Of a stretch of DNA of 64,000 nt, positions 9,202 to 17,335 are shown piece after piece. The stretch comes from Microbacterium sp. Leaf159 (lineage in GTDB: Bacteria > Actinomycetota > Actinomycetes > Actinomycetales > Microbacteriaceae). The DNA is taken from NCBI RefSeq assembly GCF_001423615.1, contig NZ_LMOU01000001.1, positions 820,539 to 884,538 of the forward strand. Direction: 5' to 3'. Position 1 is the first letter of the stretch. Every line of letters starts with the position of its first letter. The position numbers were made by a program, and so were the translations under genes. The notes under the pieces were generated by a model. It was given only the letters and a program-made list of their open reading frames with translations. It searched no databases and was not told the DNA's origin.

Positions 9202-9972
9202 TCAGTTGAGTGCGGGGAGTCCGTTGGGGATCACGCCGCCGGCGTACAGGCTCGCCGCGAGGTCCTGCACGGCGGTGAGCGCCACGCGCTGCGGAAGGGG
9301 TCCGTAGGAGATGCGAGCGACGCCGAGCTTCTCGTACTCCGACGCCGCGAGGGTGCCGGGCAGCCCGATGACGCTGAGCTTGCCCTCGCCGAGGCCCTCG
9401 ACGAGCTGACGGGTGATGTTCGCGTCGAGCATCCCGGGAACGAAGACGGCGGTGGCTCCGGCGTCGAGGAACGCACGGCCGCGCTGGATCGCGTCGGCGA
9501 CGCTCTCGGCGACCGGCCGGTGGCCCGCACGCACGAACGCGTCGGTGCGGGCGTTGAGGGCGAAGGGCACGCCCTCGGCCTCGGCTGCCTTGACGATCGC
9601 CTCGACAGCCGCGACCGACTCGTCGAACGGCTTGAGGCGGTCTTCGACGTTCGCACCCACCACGCCTGCGCCGATCGCGAGACGCGTGGTCTCGCCTGCG
9701 TCACCGTAACCGTCATCGAGATCAGCGGTCACAGGAACGGAGACGGATGCCGCGATGCGCCCGACCATGTCGATCATGATGTCGCGGGTGATGGTGCCGT
9801 CCTCGAATCCGAACGAGGCGGCGATGCCATGCCCCGCGGTGGCGATCGCCTTCGTCTCGGGAAGCTTCGCGACGGCGCGGGCGGACACGACGTCCCACAC
9901 ATTCACGACACGGAGGATCTCCGGAGCCTCGTAGAGTCCGATCAGGGTCTTGGCCTTCGCAGCAGTGGTCAT
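9202..9972 (-). CDS. isocitrate lyase/PEP mutase family protein
   Basis: 256-residue TIM-barrel protein of the ICL/PEP mutase superfamily. Conserved parts: NVWDVVSARAVAKLPETKAIATAG at the N-terminus, the metal-binding DLDDGYGD, GVVGANVEDR, and NARTDAF. These enzymes make or break C-C or C-P bonds in alpha-keto or phosphono acids (for example 2-methylisocitrate lyase, oxaloacetate hydrolase, phosphonopyruvate hydrolase). The classical isocitrate lyase signature KKCGH is absent, so it is not the glyoxylate-cycle enzyme. Substrate unknown. ATG start; proS lies 42 bases downstream on the same strand. Confidence 0.85.
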   Translation of the reverse strand: MTTAAKAKTLIGLYEAPEILRVVNVWDVVSARAVAKLPETKAIATAGHGIAASFGFEDGTITRDIMIDMVGRIAASVSVPVTADLDDGYGDAGETTRLAIGAGVVGANVEDRLKPFDESVAAVEAIVKAAEAEGVPFALNARTDAFVRAGHRPVAESVADAIQRGRAFLDAGATAVFVPGMLDANITRQLVEGLGEGKLSVIGLPGTLAASEYEKLGVARISYGPLPQRVALTAVQDLAASLYAGGVIPNGLPALN

Positions 9973-10138
9973 GCCTCCACGCTAACGCCCAGTATTCCGG
10001 TCTGGGTCGGACGGACACGCGAATCACAGGTTCCGGACAGTGCGTCGACGTTCATCGACTCGGACCTCACGGTGCTGTTCTCCCTGCAAGTCATTGTCGT
10101 GTTCTGGCATGTCGATGTTCTCGACCTAGGCGTGGGTT

Positions 10139-10162
10139 TTCCCGCCTGATCTGGGGCGGGAA
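10139..10162 (+). repeat. inverted repeat upstream of the DUF222/HNH gene
   Basis: TTCCCGCC and GGCGGGAA are perfect 8-bp arms with an 8-base spacer, about 30 bases before the HNH gene start. No T-run follows in either direction, so it is not an obvious terminator. A second short dyad (GTCGA/TCGAC) lies at 10111-10125. The rest of the 218-base gap 9973-10190 shows nothing I recognise. Confidence 0.5.
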
Positions 10163-10190
10163 TGTCTGTGGTCCGTGGTGTGATGCAGGC

Positions 10191-11492
10191 ATGACGGCAC
10201 TGATGGACGCGACGGTGGAGCAGCTGGGTGCGCTCGGCGCTGTCACCGAGATGCTCGTCGAGGTCGATCGCACGATCGGGTCGTTGCTGGCCGCACGTGA
10301 CGGACTCCTCGCTCTCGGGTCGCGGATCGCCGTCGAGGCGGCCGGGCAGGTCGAGGAGGCGACGGCAGACGGAGTCGATCTGGCTACGCGGGCTGTCGCG
10401 GCGGAATTCGGCGCCGCTCTGCGGGTCAGCGATCGGACTGTGCAACGGCGCATGCTCGATGCCGAGGTCATCGTGTCTCGGTTCCCGCGGGTGTGGCGGG
10501 CGCAAGGTGCAGGTCTCATCAGCGCCGCACATGCGCGGGTCATCGTCGATGCGGGTCGGCACCTTGAAGATCCTGCCGCGCGCGATGCGTATGCCGCGCG
10601 GCTGGTCGCGTTCGCGCAGACCGAGTCCCCGAATCGGGTGGGGCGGATGGCGAGGCGAGTAGCCGACCGGTTCCAGCCACGCAGCATCGACGCCCGCCAC
10701 GCCGATGCCCGCAAGCAGCGTGGCGTATGGGTGAAGAACCGGGCCGATGGGATGGCGGAGCTGAGCATCTTCGGCCCGGCCGCGCTCGTGCACGGCGCGT
10801 TCGAGAGGGTCGACGCGATGGCGAAAGCGGCCCTCGCTGATTCGTCGAACGGATCCAGTTCTCGCTCGTCCCGGGACGCATCATCCCGTGACGAGCGCAC
10901 GCGGGGTCAGGCCCGCTCCGACGTCGCCCTCGACCTTCTCCTGACCGGCGCACCGGCCGGGCACGACACAGAGGGGATGCTCGGAGCCATCCGAGCGACG
11001 GTGTCGATCACCGTCCCCGTGATGTCGCTGATCGGCGCGAGCACTGTCCCGGCCGAACTCGACGGGTGCATCCCGATCGACATCCGCACCGCGCAGTTGC
11101 TCGCCGGCACGGCGGCCGGGTGGGATCGCGTCCTGACACATCCGATCACCGGAGCGCTTCTCGCGGTCGACCGCTACCGGCCCTCCGCCGCAGTGAGACG
11201 ACACCTCACAGCCCGAGACCAGCGATGCCGGTTCCCGGCCTGCGGATATTCCGCCCGAGACTGCGACATCGACCACACGCGAGACCATGCCACAGGCGGA
11301 ACCACCGACGCCGACAATCTCGGTGATCTCTGCCGACGCCACCACTCCCTCAAACACCGCACACCATGGCATGTCGAACACCTCGGCGACGGCGTCTTCG
11401 CCTGGACCAGCCCGACAGGCCAGACCTACCTCGACAAACCCCCGGTGCAGAACACCAACATCGTCACGGAGGACGACACACCACCCTTCTGA
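10191..11492 (+). CDS. DUF222 / HNH endonuclease domain protein (13E12 repeat family)
   Basis: 433 residues: N-terminal helical DUF222 domain (about 1-300) and a C-terminal HNH nuclease module. Zinc and catalytic residues are visible in CRFPACGYSARDCDIDHT and LCRRHHSLKH. This family occurs in many near-identical copies in actinobacterial genomes (the 13E12 repeat family of mycobacteria); its role is unknown, with homing- or defence-type DNA cleavage often proposed. Residues near 220-240 are a low-complexity Ser/Arg stretch. No integrase, transposase or target duplication is visible around it. Confidence 0.88.
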   Translation: MTALMDATVEQLGALGAVTEMLVEVDRTIGSLLAARDGLLALGSRIAVEAAGQVEEATADGVDLATRAVAAEFGAALRVSDRTVQRRMLDAEVIVSRFPRVWRAQGAGLISAAHARVIVDAGRHLEDPAARDAYAARLVAFAQTESPNRVGRMARRVADRFQPRSIDARHADARKQRGVWVKNRADGMAELSIFGPAALVHGAFERVDAMAKAALADSSNGSSSRSSRDASSRDERTRGQARSDVALDLLLTGAPAGHDTEGMLGAIRATVSITVPVMSLIGASTVPAELDGCIPIDIRTAQLLAGTAAGWDRVLTHPITGALLAVDRYRPSAAVRRHLTARDQRCRFPACGYSARDCDIDHTRDHATGGTTDADNLGDLCRRHHSLKHRTPWHVEHLGDGVFAWTSPTGQTYLDKPPVQNTNIVTEDDTPPF

Positions 11493-11561
11493 TAATCCTC
11501 CGACGGCGCGGATTCCGCCGGTTGAGATCCGCCGGCCGCACGTCCCTCGTAACGGGCGACA

Positions 11562-11567
11562 TAGTGT
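11562..11567 (+). promoter_or_regulatory. -10 element giving a leaderless RNB transcript
   Basis: TAGTGT followed by six bases and then the ATG at 11574. No Shine-Dalgarno is present, so this supports the chosen start. Confidence 0.5.
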
Positions 11568-11573
11568 GGGGTC

Positions 11574-12989
11574 ATGCCTCAGCGCCGATCCCACGTTGCT
11601 CCGTCCGCCGCGCAGACGGAACTCTCCGTAGCGCTCGCCGCTCTCCGGGAGTCTCTGGACGCTCCCGCAGATTTCTCCGCCGCGGTGCTGGCCGAGGCTG
11701 CTGCTTCGGAAGCCGCGACTCCAGAAATCGACCTGCGCGACGTCCCGTTCGCCACGCTCGATCCGCGCGGGTCTCGCGATCTCGACCAGGCCTTCCACCT
11801 CGAGCGGCGGGAAGGCGGATACACCGTTCGCTATGCGATCGCCGATGTGCCCGGATTCGTGGCTCCCGGCGGTGCGGTGGACGAGGAGGCCCGTCGTCGG
11901 GGCCAGACGCTGTATGCGGCGGACGGCACGGTCCCCCTGCATCCGAAGGTGCTGAGCGAGGATCGCGCGTCGCTGCTGGCGGATGTGGATCGCCCCGCGC
12001 TGGTCTGGACCTTCGCCCTCGATTCTGAGGGAGTCGTCGAGGACTTCCGGCTGGAGCGGGCCCTGATCCGCTCGCGCGCGCAACTCGACTACGTCAGCAC
12101 CCAGGCGGCGCTCGACCGGGGCGAGGAAGGCCCGGCCACCCTGCTCCCGGAGATCGGCGCTCTGCGGATCGCACAGGAGAAGATCCGAGGCGGCGCGAGC
12201 CTGAATCTCCCGGACGAGGAGGTCGTGCGAGGAGTCGACGGAACCTATTCGATCGAACGTCGGCACCCGCTTCCCGTCGAGGAATGGAACGCTCAGCTGT
12301 CCCTCATGACGGGTATGGCGGCAGCTTCCCTGATGATCGAGGCCGGCATCGGCATCCTGCGGACGATGCCTCAGCCCGACGAGAAGTCCTTCGATGCGTT
12401 CCGTCATCAGACAGAGGCGCTCGGCCGCCCCTGGACGACGGGCCGATACGGCGACTATCTGCGCGAACTGGATCGCGCCGACCCCATGACCCTCCCGATC
12501 CTCGAGGCGGCGGCGTCGCTCTTCCGCGGAGCGGGCTACGTGACCTTCGACGGCTCTGTGCCGTCCGACATCGAGCAGGCGGCGATCGCCGCACCGTACG
12601 CGCACGCCACGGCGCCTCTGCGCCGTTTCGTCGATCGCTGGTCGCTCGCGATCTGCCTCGCCGTGTCCGAGGGGCGCGAGGTGCCGGTCTGGGTCCGCGA
12701 GTCCCTCGCTGGTCTCCCGGCACTGATGCAGGAGTCCGGTCAGCGCGCGTCCAAGCTCGATTCCGCGACGATCAACTGCGTCGAGGCTGCGCTGATGACT
12801 CCCCTGGTCGGCTCCACGATCGATGCGACCGTGATCGAGATCCGCGGCGAGCGGGCGACGGTCCAGATCGCCGACCCTGCCGTCACCGCTTCCGCCCCGA
12901 TTCCGGACGGCGCCGTTCCCGGAGACGTCGTGCAGCTGCATGTCGTGCGCGCCGACATCAGCCGCGGTGAGATCGAGTTCTCGGTCTGA
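11574..12989 (+). CDS. RNB domain ribonuclease (RNase II/R family)
   Basis: 471-residue 3'-5' exoribonuclease of the RNase II/R superfamily, short compared with E. coli RNase II or R (about 640-810). The catalytic RNB domain covers most of the protein, with the metal-ligand cluster in TLDPRGSRDLDQAFHL and the later YAHATAPLRRFVDRW. N-terminal cold-shock domains are missing and only a short C-terminal OB/S1-like segment remains (about 405-471), the compact form common in actinobacteria. Likely a cytoplasmic RNA-degrading enzyme. The Nudix gene starts 18 bases downstream but appears to have its own promoter. Confidence 0.9.
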   Translation: MPQRRSHVAPSAAQTELSVALAALRESLDAPADFSAAVLAEAAASEAATPEIDLRDVPFATLDPRGSRDLDQAFHLERREGGYTVRYAIADVPGFVAPGGAVDEEARRRGQTLYAADGTVPLHPKVLSEDRASLLADVDRPALVWTFALDSEGVVEDFRLERALIRSRAQLDYVSTQAALDRGEEGPATLLPEIGALRIAQEKIRGGASLNLPDEEVVRGVDGTYSIERRHPLPVEEWNAQLSLMTGMAAASLMIEAGIGILRTMPQPDEKSFDAFRHQTEALGRPWTTGRYGDYLRELDRADPMTLPILEAAASLFRGAGYVTFDGSVPSDIEQAAIAAPYAHATAPLRRFVDRWSLAICLAVSEGREVPVWVRESLAGLPALMQESGQRASKLDSATINCVEAALMTPLVGSTIDATVIEIRGERATVQIADPAVTASAPIPDGAVPGDVVQLHVVRADISRGEIEFSV

Positions 12990-12994
12990 CCGCC

Positions 12995-13000
12995 TAGGCT
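12995..13000 (+). promoter_or_regulatory. -10 element giving a leaderless Nudix transcript
   Basis: TAGGCT followed by seven bases and the ATG at 13008, placed in the short gap after the RNB stop codon. Confidence 0.5.
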
Positions 13001-13007
13001 CTGGGCC

Positions 13008-13916
13008 ATGCCGATCTCGCCATACCTGAGCGACCTCCGTGGGCGCGTGGGGCATGCTCTCCTTCTACTCCCCGCCGTCACGGCGGTCATCCGGCGGGAC
13101 GATCGATTTCTGCTGTGTCGGCAAGCGCACGCGCGCGAGTGGGGACTCCTCGGCGGCGGAATCGAGCCACTCGAGAAGCCGGAGGACGCCGTCCTGCGGG
13201 AAGTGCGGGAGGAGATCGGCGTCGCAGCCACCATTCACGGGATCGTGGGGGCATACGGAGGCGAGGATCTGCTCGTGAGCTATCCGAACGGCGATCGTGT
13301 CGGATACACGACGATCGCCTACTCGTGTTCGATTCCGGTCGACGCGGAGTTGCAGTTCACAGACGGTGCGCTCATCGAAACGGGGTGGTTCACGACGACG
13401 GAGATCGCGCGACTTCCGCGCGATCGATGGGTCGACAGGATCATCGGCGATGCCGGCCGCCCCGGTGGGGTGCTGGCAGCGGATCAGATGAGCGTGGTTG
13501 AGAAAGCCGTGTGCTACGTCATCGCGGAGGATCGCCTGCTCGTCTTCACCCACGACGACACCGACATACTCGCCACCGGCGTTCAGGTCCCTGCGGGAAC
13601 CGTGCGGGATGACGAGAGCGCTGCACAGGCGGCTGAGAGAGAATTGTTCGAGGAGACCGGACTCCGCGGCGCCGTGACGCGCAGCCTCGGCACCGAGTTC
13701 TACGACCTCGCCCCGCTCCGCGATGAAGTGGCACTCCGACATTTCTTCCGGTTGGAGGTCGTTGATCCCGAGGTCTCCGCTGTCTGGCAGGCCGGCGAAG
13801 CCGATCCGGCGACCGGCGACTCTCCCATCTCATGGACATGCCGGTGGATCCCGCTCGCTCAGGCGCATGTGCTCGCCGGTGGCCTCGGTGCTCGACTCGG
13901 CGCAGCGCTCCGCTGA
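13008..13916 (+). CDS. protein with two tandem Nudix hydrolase domains
   Basis: 302 residues carrying two complete Nudix boxes. The first, GGIEPLEKPEDAVL followed by REVREEIGV (about residues 49-73), lies in a standard Nudix fold; the second, GTVRDDESAAQAAE followed by RELFEETGL (about 196-219), lies in another. Both fit G-x5-E-x7-REUxEExGU, so both domains may be active. Nudix enzymes cleave nucleoside diphosphates linked to another group; the substrates are unknown, and the two domains may have different ones. The residue-150 region (ADQMSVVEKAVCYVI) looks like the junction. Confidence 0.88.
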   Translation: MPISPYLSDLRGRVGHALLLLPAVTAVIRRDDRFLLCRQAHAREWGLLGGGIEPLEKPEDAVLREVREEIGVAATIHGIVGAYGGEDLLVSYPNGDRVGYTTIAYSCSIPVDAELQFTDGALIETGWFTTTEIARLPRDRWVDRIIGDAGRPGGVLAADQMSVVEKAVCYVIAEDRLLVFTHDDTDILATGVQVPAGTVRDDESAAQAAERELFEETGLRGAVTRSLGTEFYDLAPLRDEVALRHFFRLEVVDPEVSAVWQAGEADPATGDSPISWTCRWIPLAQAHVLAGGLGARLGAALR

Positions 13917-13941
13917 CGCCGGAACGCGCACGGACGGTCGT

Positions 13942-13947
13942 TACTCT
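13942..13947 (+). promoter_or_regulatory. -10 element giving a leaderless nucleotidyltransferase transcript
   Basis: TACTCT followed by six bases and the GTG at 13954. It supports this start over longer in-frame alternatives, which would overlap the end of the Nudix gene. Confidence 0.5.
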
Positions 13948-13953
13948 TGCGAC

Positions 13954-14646
13954 GTGGACCACTTCACTGTCGCTGAACGATTCGTCGCCGCCCGCTACCC
14001 AGGCGCAGCCGTCGCCATCGTGGCGGGAAGCACCGCACGCAGCGCGCGCACCCCGACGAGCGACATCGACCTGCTGCTCCTCGGAGAAGAGCTCTTCGAC
14101 GCCGACGATCAGACGAGCGAGGCCTCGACTCAGGTGTTCGAGGGCGAGATCTTCGAGGTGTTCGCGTACACACCGGCGGGTTTCGACGAGTGGGCCGACC
14201 GAGGCATCGCACAGCACCGCCCGGTGACCGTGCACATGCTCATCGAAGGCACCGCGATCCGAGACGACGGACGCCTCGCCGCTCTCCGCCGTCGTTGGCA
14301 GAAGGTCCTCGACACGGGTCCCTCACTCAGCACGCAGGAGTGCGCCTTCCGTCGCTACGTCATCACCGATGTGCTCGACGACCTCAGGGATGCGGCAGAC
14401 CCCCTCGAGCAGCAGGTCGAGGCCGCCATCCTGTTCGAGAGGATCGCGGAGCTCATGCTCCTCAGCGAGGGACGCTGGATCGCGACGGGCAAATGGCTTC
14501 CGAGGCGGCTCCGGGACTTCAGCAGCGAGCGCGCCGAGCTGCTGAGCACCCCGCTGCTCGACCGCGATTACGCGACGTTCGCCGCCCGTGTCGAAGACGA
14601 GCTCGACCGCGCAGGCGGCCGGGTGCAGAGCGGCTTCGTGCGCTGA
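13954..14646 (+). CDS. nucleotidyltransferase domain protein
   Basis: 230 residues of the DNA polymerase beta-like nucleotidyltransferase superfamily. The active-site pattern is intact: GSTARSARTPTSDIDLLLLG (GS followed by D-x-D), with a helical C-terminal half. Such proteins transfer NMPs to antibiotics, proteins or RNA; no family-level target can be assigned. No HEPN partner is next to it, so a MNT/HEPN toxin-antitoxin pair is not supported. The start is placed at the GTG just before the domain. Confidence 0.78.
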   Translation: MDHFTVAERFVAARYPGAAVAIVAGSTARSARTPTSDIDLLLLGEELFDADDQTSEASTQVFEGEIFEVFAYTPAGFDEWADRGIAQHRPVTVHMLIEGTAIRDDGRLAALRRRWQKVLDTGPSLSTQECAFRRYVITDVLDDLRDAADPLEQQVEAAILFERIAELMLLSEGRWIATGKWLPRRLRDFSSERAELLSTPLLDRDYATFAARVEDELDRAGGRVQSGFVR

Positions 14647-14669
14647 GCGATCTCGTGTGCTGAGCAACC

Positions 14670-15536
14670 TCAGGAAGCGGGCACGGCACGCGTCGTCATG
14701 ACCAGAAGCTGCGGATCTGTCAGGTCGAGCGTCACCGAGATCGAGACGAACTCGGTGAGGGATGCCACGTGCGTGCCGCCGCACAGGATCTCCGCCGTCC
14801 CTTCGGGCAGCTCGCAGTGCCAGCTGCGACGATCCACGATCGTCGGGCCCTCGGTCACCACGCGGCTCGACGCACCCGACGCGACCCAGTCGGCCAGCCG
14901 GGCGTTGATCGACGCCTCACGATCCGCGAGTGTCGCGGCGAACGTCTCGGTGTCGAAGCCCGCCCTGCGCAGGCTCTTGCCCAGGCGGTACTCGTCGACC
15001 GCGCCGTCCGCGTGGATCCGGCTGGACTGATTGGCCTTGCCCTCGAAGTTCGGCGCGCCCAGAGCATCCTCGCCCGGATCCTTGCGCCACAAGTCCGCAA
15101 GGGCAAGATCGAGTGCCAGAGACGCCAGATGACACGCGGTGTGACCTCGGCTGAGACCGGCCCGACGGGACGAGTCGACCGACAGTTCCACGCGTGCGCC
15201 CTCCACCAGCCAGGACGGGGTCTCTCCTTCGAGCGGATGACCGACGAGCCACGTCCAGCCCTCAGCGCCGCGCTTCGCTGGGATGTCGGATCCCACCGCG
15301 AACTCGCCCTCGTCGGACACCGCGGCCATCAGAGCCTCGGTGACGCGGACGGCGGCCCCCTCGATAGCGATCTCGCCGCTGTCGCCCGGCTGATCCGGCC
15401 AGGTGTGATCGACCGGATGGAACGGCGTCGCGTCCACGACGACGACCGTGCCCGCGGACGTCGATTCTACCCGGGCGACAGTGCTCGATCCCGAGACATC
15501 GCCGCCGGCGAAGGACACGACGGTTGACGAGGACAT
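14670..15536 (-). CDS. alanyl-tRNA editing (AlaX-like) metal-dependent hydrolase
   Basis: 288-residue protein related to the editing domain of AlaRS and free-standing AlaX proteins, which hydrolyse Ser- or Gly-tRNA(Ala) made in error. Zinc ligands are visible: H-x3-H in RGHTACHLASLAL and C-x3-H in CGGTHV. The N-terminal 120 residues form the beta-barrel part common to AlaX-II. An earlier ATG exists 21 bases upstream, but AGGAG sits four bases before the ATG at 15536, so that start is preferred. Last gene of a probable ispG, NTF2-like, alaX run. Confidence 0.85.
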   Translation of the reverse strand: MSSSTVVSFAGGDVSGSSTVARVESTSAGTVVVVDATPFHPVDHTWPDQPGDSGEIAIEGAAVRVTEALMAAVSDEGEFAVGSDIPAKRGAEGWTWLVGHPLEGETPSWLVEGARVELSVDSSRRAGLSRGHTACHLASLALDLALADLWRKDPGEDALGAPNFEGKANQSSRIHADGAVDEYRLGKSLRRAGFDTETFAATLADREASINARLADWVASGASSRVVTEGPTIVDRRSWHCELPEGTAEILCGGTHVASLTEFVSISVTLDLTDPQLLVMTTRAVPAS

Positions 15537-15596
15537 GGGGCTCCTTGAGAGGTTCATGACGAGCGCCGCCCCCGCAGGAGGGGTCGTGCGATCGAA

Positions 15597-15935
15597 TCAG
15601 TGGGACGGCGGGATGGTGAAGCTCGCGAGCCTGTCCCCGTCGACGACGAGGATCCCATCGGATTCTCCGGTGAAGACGCTGCTGGTCCACCCGAATCGGA
15701 TGCGGGTGGTGTCGCCCTCCGTCGTCGCGGACAGGACCGTCATCCGGGCTCCGGCGCCGATCGCGTCGGTGTCGGCCCAGCTGCGCACGCCGTCGCGCCC
15801 CGCTTTGACGGTGCCCCAGTCGCTCACGAAGCCCTCTTCAGTGAAGGCACCGACGAAGGCATCGGTGTCGGCTGCGTTGATCGCATCGACCAGCGCCTGG
15901 ACGGGGGCTGGTACGGCCGGCTTCGGCGACGTCAT
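15597..15935 (-). CDS. SnoaL/NTF2-like nuclear transport factor 2 family protein
   Basis: 112 residues with the cone-shaped NTF2-like pattern: an N-terminal helix (PVQALVDAINAADTDAFVGAF) followed by beta strands rich in Trp, Arg and acidic residues. The family includes ketosteroid isomerases, SnoaL cyclases and many proteins of unknown role; I cannot choose between them. It starts 17 bases after the ispG stop on the same strand, so co-transcription is likely. Confidence 0.75.
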   Translation of the reverse strand: MTSPKPAVPAPVQALVDAINAADTDAFVGAFTEEGFVSDWGTVKAGRDGVRSWADTDAIGAGARMTVLSATTEGDTTRIRFGWTSSVFTGESDGILVVDGDRLASFTIPPSH

Positions 15936-15952
15936 CTCACGCGTCCCGACAC

Positions 15953-17104
15953 TCAGACCGTGACGACCTGCGCGGTGCCGAGCGGCGCCTCGGGTCCCAT
16001 GTCCGCGGCGATCCGGTTGGCCTCTTCGATCAGTGTCGCGACGATGTCGGCCTCAGGCACGGTCTTGATGACCTCGCCCTTGACGAAGATCTGGCCCTTG
16101 CCGTTGCCGGAGGCGACTCCGAGGTCTGCCTCGCGAGCCTCGCCAGGTCCGTTCACGACGCAGCCCATGACCGCGACGCGCAGCGGCACCGTCATGTCCT
16201 TGAGGCCCTCGGTCACGTTCTCGGCGAGCGTGTACACGTCGACCTGCGCGCGTCCGCACGACGGGCACGAGACGATCTCGAGCTTGCGCTCACGGAGGTT
16301 CAGCGACTGCAGGATCTGGTGCCCGACCTTGACCTCTTCGGCGGGCGGCGCCGAGAGGGACACACGGATCGTGTCGCCGATGCCCTCGCCGAGGAGGATG
16401 CCGAACGCCGTGGCGCTCTTGATCGTGCCCTGGAACGCCGGCCCTGCCTCGGTCACGCCGAGGTGCAGGGGCCAGTCGCCTCGCTCGGCGAGCAGGCGGT
16501 AGGCCTTCACCATCACGATGGGGTCGTTGTGCTTGACCGAGATCTTGAAGTCGTGGAAGTCGTGCTCCTCGAACAGCGATGCCTCCCAGACAGCGCTCTC
16601 GACGAGCGCCTCTGCCGTGGCTTTGCCGTACTTGGTGAGGATGCGACGGTCGAGCGATCCGGCGTTCACGCCGATGCGCAGTGAGACGCCGGCAGCCTTG
16701 GCGGCCTCGGCGATCTTGCCGACGTTGCCGTCGAACTCGCGGATGTTGCCCGGGTTCACGCGCACGGCACCGCAACCGGCATCGATCGCGGTGTAGATGT
16801 AGCGCGGCTGGAAATGGATGTCCGCGATCACCGGGATCTGACTCTTCATCGCGATGATCTTCAGCGCGTCGGCGTCGTCCTGATGAGGAACGGCGACACG
16901 GACGATCTCGCATCCGGATGCGGTCAGCTCGGCGATCTGCTGGAGAGTCGCGTTGATGTCCGTCGTCTTCGTCGTCGTCATGGACTGCACGGTGACGGGA
17001 GCGTCACCGCCCACGAGCACCTTGCCCACCTTTATCTGGCGAGACTTCCGTCGCGGGGCGAGGACTTCGGGGATCTTCGGCATCCCAAGGTTCACTGCTG
17101 GCAC
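15953..17104 (-). CDS. ispG: 4-hydroxy-3-methylbut-2-enyl diphosphate synthase
   Basis: Iron-sulfur enzyme (GcpE) of the MEP isoprenoid pathway that converts the cyclic diphosphate MEcPP to HMBPP. 383 residues with a TIM barrel followed by the 4Fe-4S domain: Cys ligands in [11 protein letters not shown] and [11 protein letters not shown]. Longer in-frame starts exist, but the GTG at 17104 lies seven bases after a TAGGCT -10 element, so a leaderless message starting at this codon ([14 protein letters not shown]) is the best reading. dxr of the same pathway is at 23.8-24.9 kb on the same strand. Confidence 0.95.
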   Translation of the reverse strand: MPAVNLGMPKIPEVLAPRRKSRQIKVGKVLVGGDAPVTVQSMTTTKTTDINATLQQIAELTASGCEIVRVAVPHQDDADALKIIAMKSQIPVIADIHFQPRYIYTAIDAGCGAVRVNPGNIREFDGNVGKIAEAAKAAGVSLRIGVNAGSLDRRILTKYGKATAEALVESAVWEASLFEEHDFHDFKISVKHNDPIVMVKAYRLLAERGDWPLHLGVTEAGPAFQGTIKSATAFGILLGEGIGDTIRVSLSAPPAEEVKVGHQILQSLNLRERKLEIVSCPSCGRAQVDVYTLAENVTEGLKDMTVPLRVAVMGCVVNGPGEAREADLGVASGNGKGQIFVKGEVIKTVPEADIVATLIEEANRIAADMGPEAPLGTAQVVTV

Positions 17105-17111
17105 AATCCCC

Positions 17112-17117
17112 AGCCTA
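17112..17117 (-). promoter_or_regulatory. -10 element giving a leaderless ispG transcript
   Basis: TAGGCT on the minus strand, seven bases before the GTG at 17104. It decides the start codon of ispG. Confidence 0.6.
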
Positions 17118-17198
17118 CGCCGCCTGGATGCACACAGGCTGGATGTCGGACGGCTCGGGTCGCCGGTCATACGGCGGGGTGAGTATTCGACGGTGTGA

Positions 17199-17204
17199 TA
17201 GTTT
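17199..17204 (+). promoter_or_regulatory. putative -10 element for the trp leader
   Basis: TAGTTT seven bases before the leader peptide ATG, which lacks a Shine-Dalgarno; the leader message is probably leaderless. -35 not recognisable. Confidence 0.4.
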
Positions 17205-17211
17205 TCAGCCC

Positions 17212-17247
17212 ATGCTCGCGAACTTCACCTGGTGGCCCGCCTCTTAG
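17212..17247 (+). CDS. trpL: trp leader peptide ([11 protein letters not shown])
   Basis: An 11-codon open frame that ends in TAG and holds two adjacent Trp codons at 17230-17235. It lies 88 bases before the anthranilate synthase gene, with alternative hairpins between. This is the hallmark of ribosome-mediated attenuation: when charged tRNA-Trp is scarce the ribosome stalls on the TGG pair. It is far too short for standard ORF calls. Confidence 0.8.
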   Translation: MLANFTWWPAS

Positions 17248-17302
17248 GCGGTGTGTTCGCGTTCCCACGAATCCAGACCGCCTCCGGGGCGGTCTTTTCG
17301 TT
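17237..17302 (+). terminator. tryptophan attenuator with competing hairpins
   Basis: Four segments are visible. Segment 1 CCGCC (17237-17241, in the Pro-Ala codons just after the Trp pair) pairs with segment 2 GGCGG (17247-17251). Segment 3-4 forms an 8-bp terminator stem (17275-17282 with 17288-17295) followed by TTTCGTT. Alternatively segment 2 GGCGGT (17247-17252) pairs with segment 3 ACCGCC (17277-17282) and destroys the terminator. Stalling at the Trp codons would mask segment 1 and favour the 2:3 antiterminator. Confidence 0.82.
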
Positions 17303-17335
17303 GAGCCGAGCCGGAGCCACGCACAGGAGACACCG

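Noticed and set aside
10191..11492. HNH gene as an insertion sequence or intron-borne homing nuclease
   Set aside because: No transposase, no target duplication and no host gene interrupted; DUF222/HNH genes normally occur as single free-standing copies.
10881..13055. 724-codon minus-strand frame across the HNH and RNB genes
   Set aside because: Spans two well-supported plus-strand genes and has no recognisable motif; GC-driven shadow.
13954..14646. Nucleotidyltransferase as part of a MNT/HEPN toxin-antitoxin pair
   Set aside because: No HEPN-type gene is adjacent on either side; neighbours are a Nudix and an AlaX gene.
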